Assembly (NCBI GenBank): GCA_013215055.1
Contig: JABSRQ010000049.1
Coordinates: forward strand, 1-34,135
DNA: 34,135 nucleotides
Direction of reading: 5' to 3'
Source of the DNA: Pseudomonadales bacterium
GTDB taxonomy: Bacteria > Pseudomonadota > Gammaproteobacteria > Pseudomonadales > DT-91
Under the pieces are notes generated by a model. It had not been told where the DNA came from and did not search any database. It saw only the letters and a list, made by a program, of their open reading frames with translations. This document shows, one piece after another, positions 25,810-34,135 of this stretch. The position numbers and the translations under genes are program-made. How positions within the stretch are numbered: position 1 is the first letter of the stretch; the number at the start of each line of letters is the position of its first letter.

Positions 25810-26472
25810 TTATAAAGCGCTGGAGATTTTATCAATCAACGATTGAATCGCCGCATGCTTCATCTTCATCGAGGCTTTATTAACAATTAAACGTGAACTG
25901 ATATCGGCGATAGCATCCCAGGGCACCAGGCCATTCGCTTTTAACGTATTGCCAGTATCCACGATATCGATAATTTCATCGGCCAAACCCATAATAGGGG
26001 CCAACTCCATCGCACCATAAAGCTTGATAATATCGGCCTGCACACCTTTTTCGGCATAATAGCTTTTGGCTACATTGATAAACTTGGTCGCCACTTTTAT
26101 GCGCCTATCACGGATAGGCGCTTCATTCACCCTGCCCGCCGTCATCAACTGACACTTGGCTATACCTAAATCCAATACCTCATAGATGCCCTGATCACCA
26201 CAGGCCTCTGCAGATTCACAGCCATACTCCATCAGCATATCTTTTCCGGCAATGCCTAAATCGGCAGTACCATAACGCACATACGTGGTCACATCGGAGC
26301 CACGTAAGACAATTAAACGTACATTCTTCTGGTTTGTCTCAAACAATAATTTACGGCTCTTGGAAATATCCTCCAGAGGTCGGATATCGGCAGCTTCCAA
26401 TAAAGGCAACGTCTCTTCTAAGATGCGCCCCTTGGTTAAAGCAATCGTTAAAGGTGTATCTATCATATTCAT
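25810..26472 (-). CDS. hisG: HisG, ATP phosphoribosyltransferase (short form)
   Basis: First enzyme of histidine synthesis, joining ATP and PRPP. At 220 residues it is the short form: it has the two catalytic lobes ([17 protein letters not shown] at the start, [10 protein letters not shown], and the PRPP-binding [17 protein letters not shown] near 164-180) but lacks the C-terminal ACT-like regulatory domain of about 80 residues found in the long form. Short HisG works as a complex with HisZ, which is not in the window. The second ATG at 26466 has a better spaced AGGA, so the true start may be two codons later. It lies 20 bases after murA in the same directon. Confidence 0.96.
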   Translation of the reverse strand: MNMIDTPLTIALTKGRILEETLPLLEAADIRPLEDISKSRKLLFETNQKNVRLIVLRGSDVTTYVRYGTADLGIAGKDMLMEYGCESAEACGDQGIYEVLDLGIAKCQLMTAGRVNEAPIRDRRIKVATKFINVAKSYYAEKGVQADIIKLYGAMELAPIMGLADEIIDIVDTGNTLKANGLVPWDAIADISSRLIVNKASMKMKHAAIQSLIDKISSAL

Positions 26473-26492
26473 TCCTAAACCCTAGCTAAGAT

Positions 26493-27767
<1,275 letters not shown>

Positions 27768-27790
27768 TTAAGGTGTTGATATAAAAAAGC

Positions 27791-28033
27791 TTAAGCGCTA
27801 ATTTTTGCCCATTGCTCAGGGGTATACAGTTTGATATTCACGGCATGTAACGTGCCGTCAGCAATTTTATCGTTGATAACGGCATAAACCATTTGCTGTT
27901 TTTTTACCGGCGATACACCGGCAAAGACCTCACTGACAATCTGTATATTGCAGTGAGAGCCATCGATAGCAACAGTAATTTCACTATCGGCAAAGTTTTC
28001 TGCTAATAAGGCTTTCAATTCATCAGATTGCAT
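27791..28033 (-). CDS. ibaG: IbaG, BolA-family protein
   Basis: Small BolA-fold protein that partners monothiol glutaredoxins in iron-sulfur handling; in E. coli ibaG lies next to murA, as here. The 80-residue sequence has the FAGVSPVKKQQMVYAVI core and GTLHAVNIKLYTPEQW near the end, containing the conserved His for cluster ligation. It follows mlaC after 75 bases. In most relatives the STAS-domain gene mlaB lies in that gap; there is no room for it here. Confidence 0.93.
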   Translation of the reverse strand: MQSDELKALLAENFADSEITVAIDGSHCNIQIVSEVFAGVSPVKKQQMVYAVINDKIADGTLHAVNIKLYTPEQWAKISA

Positions 28034-28108
28034 AATTTTTCTCTACGCTGGGCTAAACCCGCGATTGTAGCAAACTTACCCAACAATTGCGGGTACTTTC
28101 GCCGCTTG

Positions 28109-28822
28109 TCACAAACTCTCTTTAATCGATTCAGACTCTTCATCTAAATCTTTTGCTTCAACCACCCAATTATCAATAACGCTGGCGAAGTTGCCTTTAT
28201 TTTTATCCATGGCAGAGGCAAATTGATTACGATAAAGCTGGCCCACATTTATGGACTCGATGCTGACATTTCTAATCAACCACACACCCTGTTTATTGGG
28301 GCGCATTTTATAGGTTATTGTGAAGTTTTTCTCTGTACCGTAAATTTTCTGAATAACCTCCACCGACTTCGCTGCAGCAATGCCCGACAGGGCTTTTTCA
28401 TCGGCAGGTTCAACCACTATCTTCTGCCCGCTGAAAGCCAACAAACCCTTGCCATAAGTATTAATTAAACCTTCCTGAAAGCGGTTAACAAAACGGCCAT
28501 AATCCTTTTTATATTGACTACGTTGCGCCTTACTCAAGGATTTATAATAAGCCTTGGTGCCGTAATCCCCCATCACACTGCGGGTAAAACTCTTAAAATC
28601 CACCAAGGGGTCGATAATAGTGCTTAACTCACCATAAAAACGCTGAGGATCTTGTTCAAAATAGCCTTTGGCATCACTAATTAACGTCAGCAACTGCGTG
28701 GTTGTCTCATCGATGCGCTGATGTGGAGACAGTGTATTCAGCTGAGCAGCGACAAGTTGCTGCGCCATCAATAGCGATAAAAACAAGACCGCTGCCTGTC
28801 GAAAAAATCGTAAATCCATCAT
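28109..28822 (-). CDS. mlaC: MlaC, periplasmic phospholipid-binding protein
   Basis: Soluble periplasmic carrier that shuttles phospholipids between the outer-membrane MlaA complex and the inner-membrane MlaFEDB transporter. The 237-residue protein has a signal peptide (about 1-26, hydrophobic core AAVLFLSLLMAQQLVAA). The MlaC/Ttg2D domain includes SLSKAQRSQYKKDYGRFVNRF and the diagnostic ending VWLIRNVSIESINVGQLYRNQF followed by VIDNWV. The gene stands alone: upstream is groEL rather than mlaD, and downstream is ibaG without mlaB. The C-terminal tail is acidic. Transporter genes, if present, must lie elsewhere. Confidence 0.93.
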   Translation of the reverse strand: MMDLRFFRQAAVLFLSLLMAQQLVAAQLNTLSPHQRIDETTTQLLTLISDAKGYFEQDPQRFYGELSTIIDPLVDFKSFTRSVMGDYGTKAYYKSLSKAQRSQYKKDYGRFVNRFQEGLINTYGKGLLAFSGQKIVVEPADEKALSGIAAAKSVEVIQKIYGTEKNFTITYKMRPNKQGVWLIRNVSIESINVGQLYRNQFASAMDKNKGNFASVIDNWVVEAKDLDEESESIKESL

Positions 28823-28922
28823 TTATTTATACTCATTTCTTATTATCAGCTCAGACCAAGCTGCAAGATCAAAAAACTGCAGACAAGATAGAGCAAGCGC
28901 CATAGAGAAGCAATTTAAGCGC

Positions 28923-28950
28923 AAAAAAAAGCCCCTACATTAGGGGCTTT
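28923..28950 (-). terminator. Terminator of groES-groEL
   Basis: Perfect GCCCCTA/TAGGGGC stem with a 3-base loop, followed on the minus strand by eight T, 36 bases after the groEL stop. It isolates the heat-shock operon from mlaC. Confidence 0.92.
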
Positions 28951-28985
28951 TGAACAGTCATCTTAAGGGAAGTTCCCTAAAATTT

Positions 28986-30650
<1,665 letters not shown>

Positions 30651-30678
30651 TTATAAATGAGGTTGTTAAATAATCGGA

Positions 30679-30966
30679 TTAACCGATGATGCCAAAAATT
30701 TCGTTTTCACGCATAATCATTAACTCATCACCATCTACCTTGATGGTATTGCCTGAGTACTGACCAAATACCACGGTGTCGCCAACTTTTACTTCTAAGG
30801 CACGGATTTCACCGTTGTCTTGCAAAGCACCATCACCCACCGCTACCACTTCACCTTGGTTTGGCTGCTCTTTAGCAGAACCAGGCAATACAATGCCACC
30901 GGCAGAAACAGCTTCTTGCTCTTCACGTTTGATTACAACGTTGTCATACAGCGGACGAATATTCAT
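30679..30966 (-). CDS. groES: GroES, 10-kDa co-chaperonin
   Basis: Heptameric lid of the GroEL chamber. The frame extends to 31005, but the true start is ATG 30966 ([14 protein letters not shown]): GGAG lies 9 bases upstream and this is the family N-terminus. The 95-residue product has the mobile loop [18 protein letters not shown] (about 18-35) and ends in the standard [12 protein letters not shown]. First gene of groES-groEL behind a sigma-32-type promoter. Confidence 0.98.
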   Translation of the reverse strand: MNIRPLYDNVVIKREEQEAVSAGGIVLPGSAKEQPNQGEVVAVGDGALQDNGEIRALEVKVGDTVVFGQYSGNTIKVDGDELMIMRENEIFGIIG

Positions 30967-31041
30967 CGTTACTTTCTCCATTAAAAGGGGGGTAAAGCCT
31001 AACACCCGAAAACACCGGGTAATTTACTATGTTGGCGTAAC

Positions 31042-31068
31042 TATTGGGGTTATAAACACGTTTTCAAG
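31042..31068 (-). promoter_or_regulatory. Sigma-32 (RpoH)-type heat-shock promoter of groES-groEL
   Basis: On the minus strand CTTGAAA begins the -35 (31068-31062 holds CTTGAAA) and CCCCAATA follows after 12 bases (31049-31042). This matches the RpoH consensus CTTGAAA-N11-16-CCCCATNT closely. It lies about 75-100 bases upstream of the groES start, between groES and the exonuclease gene. No CIRCE inverted repeat was seen, so control is probably RpoH alone. Confidence 0.85.
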
Positions 31069-31121
31069 TAATCTTAGCCAAAAAATCATTTTTTTCATGT
31101 TATCTCTGCATTCTTTAATAG

Positions 31122-31739
31122 TTAGCCTGCTGCCGACATCAATAATTTATGCACGGATTTCTTCGCGGTTTTATTTAACTTTTGCATCAATGTAAACGGA
31201 ATCTCGGTAAAACCATATTGATCTCGCATCTGCTGCAACATCAATAACCAGATCTTGGCCGTCATCTGCGCATCAAACAGCGCCCTATGAAAATCGCCGT
31301 CAACGGATAAATTGACATAATTCACCAGCGTACCCAGCTTGTGATCGGGTGCACCTTGAAAAATACGCCGACTCGCCAATAAAGAGCAGCCCACCTCGCC
31401 ACTATAACCGCAAGACAGACGTTTTAACTCGGCATCCAAAAAACGCTTATCAAATGAGGCGTTATGGGCCAACATATTAAAATCACCAACAAAATCGGCA
31501 AAACGTAACATCACCTCGGCGCAGGAATCCGCCTGCGCCAGCTCGGCATTGCTTATACCGGTATAATCTTCAATAAATCCACTTATACGAAACCCTGGGT
31601 TCATCAACGCCTGAAACTGATCCACCACCACGCCATCCACTAAGCGCACCGCGCCTATCTCGATAGCCCTGTCGCCCATATCGGGTGACAACCCAGTGGT
31701 TTCAAAATCCAGCACTATAATCGTATCGGCTAAAGCCAT
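31122..31739 (-). CDS. DEDDh-family 3'-5' exonuclease (DnaQ-like)
   Basis: A 205-residue protein of the RNase T/DnaQ exonuclease fold. The acidic active-site residues are visible: Asp11 and Glu13 in VLDFETTG, Asp97 in AHNASFD, and His151/Asp156 in HRALFDAQ, which defines the DEDDh class. No helicase, GIY-YIG or polymerase domain is attached. It may act as a free-standing proofreading-like or repair nuclease; the exact substrate is unknown. It lies just upstream of the groES heat-shock promoter, with the gap too long for tight coupling, so it is probably an independent gene. Confidence 0.88.
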   Translation of the reverse strand: MALADTIIVLDFETTGLSPDMGDRAIEIGAVRLVDGVVVDQFQALMNPGFRISGFIEDYTGISNAELAQADSCAEVMLRFADFVGDFNMLAHNASFDKRFLDAELKRLSCGYSGEVGCSLLASRRIFQGAPDHKLGTLVNYVNLSVDGDFHRALFDAQMTAKIWLLMLQQMRDQYGFTEIPFTLMQKLNKTAKKSVHKLLMSAAG

Positions 31740-31939
31740 AAAACATTACCCCCATCACAAAGCAGAAAAGATGCTCACGATAGTATCTGCTAAGCCCAAA
31801 GAATTATAGATTGCCTGAACAAATCACTATTCTTTAAAACAACGATGAACTACTCTGTAAAAGTGAACCGAATTTATAATCCGTGGTCACAAGGGTACAT
31901 AAAGCATTAAATAACACATGACTAAACACAGGGGTAGGA

Positions 31940-32311
31940 ATGAAATTTAATCTAACGGGTCGTCATATTGAAGTTACTGCAGCCATTGAAAGCGCAGTGA
32001 AAAAGCAAGTCAATAAAATTACCCGGCATTATCCAGAAGTCGAAACCATTCATGTCATTGTCAGCGTGGAGAAAAACCAGCAGCAAGCAGAACTGATCGT
32101 ACATTATTTTTCCCAGGACCTGGTCGCCAAAGCAAGCTCTAACGACCTTTATAAATCCTTAGCAGATGCAAAAGATAAAATGGAAATCATGCTTTCAAAA
32201 CGCAAAGGTCTGATTAAGGATCCCTCTTACCAGAAAGCCGATATCACGGAGCCTGAAGGTGTATTAACCCAGCAGGAAGAAGAAGAGATGTACGCTGAAT
32301 CACGAGCGTAA
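31940..32311 (+). CDS. hpf: Ribosome hibernation-promoting factor (short HPF/YfiA type)
   Basis: Binds the 30S decoding channel in stationary phase and promotes ribosome inactivation or dimerisation. The 123-residue protein has the beta-alpha fold with NLTGRHIEVTAAIESAVKKQV at the start and DLYKSLADAKDKMEIML near residues 74-90. A charged tail follows; the long-form C-terminal dimerisation domain is absent. It is slightly longer than E. coli Hpf and closer to RaiA/YfiA in size, so either name could apply. A -10-like TATAAT lies at 31875-31880. Unlike many relatives it is not next to rpoN/ptsN. A terminator follows at 32337. Confidence 0.9.
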   Translation: MKFNLTGRHIEVTAAIESAVKKQVNKITRHYPEVETIHVIVSVEKNQQQAELIVHYFSQDLVAKASSNDLYKSLADAKDKMEIMLSKRKGLIKDPSYQKADITEPEGVLTQQEEEEMYAESRA

Positions 32312-32336
32312 ATAGACACCTCATAAACTCATATAA

Positions 32337-32358
32337 GGCCAGTGTTTCTGGCCTTTTT
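32337..32358 (+). terminator. Terminator of hpf
   Basis: GGCCAG/CTGGCC stem with a TGTTT loop and TTTTT, 26 bases after the hpf stop. It lies directly before the next plus-strand frame, showing that the downstream gene needs its own promoter or depends on read-through. Confidence 0.85.
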
Positions 32359-32389
32359 AATGCCTCTTATAAATACAGCGTCTTACTCT

Positions 32390-32725
32390 ATGAATACACG
32401 TGACGAATACTTCTCATCTGTGTGTGAGAAATTTAATAGCGAACCCTTACACAACGATGAAGAGCAATTACTTTTATTACCGTTTAATAAAGGGCCATTC
32501 AGCTTATTTTTTATCATGCCGATGCAAAGCCACAAACGGGAATATGACCTTGAAATAGAACGTGATGGCGAGGTTGTGTTTGCCGACTTTGCCGACCTGC
32601 CCAGCCTCGACGATGAACCAGAAGATGAGTTAGAGCAAATGTTTCGCAGTGAAGTTACCGCATCCATCAAGGAATTGCTGGAGCTGGACTTTAGCATTGA
32701 AGATGGCGAAATTATCTTTTTATAA
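32390..32725 (+). CDS. Small acidic protein of unknown function
   Basis: I do not recognise this family. From ATG 32390 the product is 111 residues, soluble and strongly acidic, with a compact region LLLLPFNKGPFSLFFIMPM, a strand-like YDLEIERDGEVVFADFADL, and a Glu/Asp-rich C-terminal helix (EDELEQMF...IKELLELDF). Earlier starts at ATG 32360 or GTG 32342 are possible, but the latter lies inside the hpf terminator. No start has a good ribosome binding site. Composition and uninterrupted length argue for a real gene. It converges on fxsA with 5 bases between stop codons, where an AT-rich TTTTTATAAAAA palindrome lies. Confidence 0.6.
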   Translation: MNTRDEYFSSVCEKFNSEPLHNDEEQLLLLPFNKGPFSLFFIMPMQSHKREYDLEIERDGEVVFADFADLPSLDDEPEDELEQMFRSEVTASIKELLELDFSIEDGEIIFL

Positions 32726-32730
32726 AAAAA

Positions 32731-33225
32731 CTAAGACTTGGGGATTTTATCCTGCCCATCGCGGGTAAATTCCCCATCAATCACATCATCACGTTCTGCC
32801 GACGATGTAAATCCAGCCGAGGAATTAAACTGCGCCTGAAAAGCCGCCCCACCCTGCATTTGAGAGGCTGCCATAAACAGGCCTTTTTTCAGCAGTTGTT
32901 TTACCACCAACTTGCGTGTGAATGGCAATAAACAGACAAAACCGATGGCATCGGTGAAAAAGCCCGGGGTTAATAACAGCGCCCCACCTATCGCCAACGC
33001 AATACCTTCCAGCATTTCTTCGGCAGGCAAGTTGCCTTCAGCCATTTTTTGATTGGCGCGCATCAGGGTTGAAAGCCCCTGCTGCTTTAATAGGTGCAGG
33101 CCTATCATGGCGGTTAATAAAACCAGACCTATGGTTGGCCAGGCACCAATCATGCCGCCAACCTGAATCAACACCCACATTTCGATGATGGGTATGACAA
33201 TAAAAAGGGGTAATAAAAAGCGCAT
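32731..33225 (-). CDS. fxsA: FxsA-family membrane protein
   Basis: Inner-membrane protein; in E. coli overexpressed FxsA suppresses F-plasmid exclusion of phage T7, and its normal role is unclear. The 164-residue protein opens LLPLFIVIPIIEMWVLIQVG, then has AWPTIGLVLLTAMIGLHLL and the conserved ALAIGGALLLTPGFFTDAIGF hairpin. The cytoplasmic C-terminal part is variable. In E. coli fxsA lies near groSL; here it is about 2 kb from groES with the exonuclease, hpf and the unknown acidic gene between. Divergent from the SDR gene. Confidence 0.93.
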   Translation of the reverse strand: MRFLLPLFIVIPIIEMWVLIQVGGMIGAWPTIGLVLLTAMIGLHLLKQQGLSTLMRANQKMAEGNLPAEEMLEGIALAIGGALLLTPGFFTDAIGFVCLLPFTRKLVVKQLLKKGLFMAASQMQGGAAFQAQFNSSAGFTSSAERDDVIDGEFTRDGQDKIPKS

Positions 33226-33303
33226 ACAAACTCCAATAGATTCCTACATTAATGGGGCTAAAAACGTGGATTTCAAGGCCTCGCAAAAAAGCCCAATTAC
33301 TGC

Positions 33304-33309
33304 GATAAT
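33304..33309 (+). promoter_or_regulatory. Possible extended -10 of the SDR gene
   Basis: TGC-GATAAT forms an extended -10 element about 55 bases upstream of the SDR start. The -35 hexamer 17 bases before it (TCGCAA) is poor. Tentative. Confidence 0.3.
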
Positions 33310-33367
33310 GCGCGCAAGTTTTTTGTCCAACCGGCTGTCATCGGCCAAAAACGTAAAAGGATAAACC

Positions 33368-34129
33368 ATGAACGTACAAGATAAAGTTGTTGCCATCACT
33401 GGCGGCGCACAGGGCCTTGGCCTTTCTATGGCTGAATGTTTTGCTGCTAAAGGCGCAAAATTGGCATTAATCGATTTAAACGAAGAACGTTTAGAAGAAG
33501 CCGTTGCTGCATGTAAAGCCCTTGGTGGTGATGCTAAAGCGTATAAAGCGAATGTTTCTGATGAAGCGTCTGTTGAAAAACTGTTTGCTGATATCATTGC
33601 CGATTACGGCACCTTAGATGTATTAATCAACAACGCCGGCATCACGCGTGACGGTTTAATGGTTAAAGCGAAAGACGGCGAAATTCAAAAACGTATGTCT
33701 TTACAAGAATGGCAGATGGTTATCGACGTTAACTTAACCGGCGTATTCCTATGTGGCCGTGAAGCGGCAACCAAGATGATCGAATGTGACAGCAAAGGCG
33801 TTATCATCAACGTATCCAGCCTATCTAAAGCCGGTAACATGGGCCAAACCAACTACTCTGCGGCTAAAGCAGGTGTTGCTGCGATGACCGTTACCTGGGC
33901 TAAAGAACTGGCGCGCTACGGCATCCGTTCTGCAGGTATTGCACCGGGCTTTATCGCCACTGAAATGGTTAAATCCATGAAGCCTGAAGCCTTAGAGAAA
34001 ATGGAAAAAATGATTCCTCTACGCCGCTTAGGTGAGCCTTCTGAAATTGGTTTGACCGCGATCTACATCGTAGAAAACGATTATTACTCAGGTCGTACCA
34101 TTGAGATGGATGGCGCAATGCGCATCTAA
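33368..34129 (+). CDS. FabG-like short-chain dehydrogenase/reductase
   Basis: Classical NAD(P)H-dependent SDR of 253 residues, most like 3-oxoacyl-ACP reductases. The cofactor loop is TGGAQGLG (11-18), the structural NNAG is at 88-91, and the catalytic set is Ser150, Tyr163 and Lys167 (YSAAK). After the catalytic Lys come [10 protein letters not shown] and the C-terminal [12 protein letters not shown], where most FabG proteins have ...DGGLRI. Residues 98-112 form a small insertion before the catalytic helix. The substrate is uncertain: fatty-acid, PHA-type or other beta-keto compounds. AAGGA lies 7 bases before ATG. Codon choice looks like that of a strongly expressed gene (many GGT, CGT, AAA, GAA). 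Complete just before the window edge. Confidence 0.9.
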   Translation: MNVQDKVVAITGGAQGLGLSMAECFAAKGAKLALIDLNEERLEEAVAACKALGGDAKAYKANVSDEASVEKLFADIIADYGTLDVLINNAGITRDGLMVKAKDGEIQKRMSLQEWQMVIDVNLTGVFLCGREAATKMIECDSKGVIINVSSLSKAGNMGQTNYSAAKAGVAAMTVTWAKELARYGIRSAGIAPGFIATEMVKSMKPEALEKMEKMIPLRRLGEPSEIGLTAIYIVENDYYSGRTIEMDGAMRI

Positions 34130-34135
34130 TGAATG

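Overview
The window is a stretch of gammaproteobacterial chromosome, moderately AT-rich, made almost entirely of housekeeping genes. Evidence for the group: a dcw cluster headed by mraZ, type A RNase P RNA next to rsmI and lpoA, sspA/sspB beside petABC and rpsI/rplM, zapE, zapG (yhcB), a DegS/AlgW protease, a short-form HisG, and fxsA near groESL. From memory, mraZ-rnpB-rsmI-lpoA-yraN-diaA-BON-sspBA-petCBA-rpsI-rplM-zapE...algW-hisD-hisG-murA-bolA is close to the order in Pseudomonas. The base composition and the differences from that order suggest a marine Pseudomonas/Cellvibrio-like lineage; I cannot name the genus.

Layout. (1) 1-6100, minus strand: mraZ-rsmH-ftsL-ftsI-murE-murF, tightly packed, with a good promoter and in-phase MraZ boxes in front; murF runs off the left edge. 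(2) 6500-10620: accessory DNA between mraZ and rnpB, holding a membrane acyltransferase and then a 3-kb islet: an HxlR regulator, a frameshifted carboxymuconolactone-decarboxylase-like gene, a SnoaL-like gene and an AIFM2/NDH-2-like flavoprotein. The islet lies between two 94-bp direct repeats, one of which is the 3' end and downstream flank of rnpB. (3) 10690-15310: rnpB and rsmI (minus), and lpoA-yraN-diaA-dolP (plus), the envelope/replication run. (4) 15320-20610, minus: sspA-sspB, the cytochrome bc1 operon petA-petB-petC, and rplM-rpsI, each with a visible terminator or promoter. (5) 20675-24465: zapE (minus), zapG (plus), Nif3-like ybgI (minus) and degS/algW (plus). (6) 24478-28822, minus: mlaC, ibaG, murA, hisG, hisD. 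mlaB and mlaFED are not in their usual places. (7) 28986-31739, minus: a DEDDh exonuclease, then groES-groEL behind a sigma-32-type promoter. (8) 31940-34129: hpf, a small acidic unknown protein, fxsA (minus) and a FabG-like SDR.

No CRISPR array, transposase, integrase or tRNA gene was recognised. No wholly new multi-gene system is evident. The most unusual structure is the rnpB-derived direct repeat pair around the HxlR/flavoprotein islet. Smaller points are the frameshifted gene inside it, the orphaned mlaC, a divergent DiaA, an FtsI SxN-motif substitution, and an FNR/Anr-like site placed to act on petABC.
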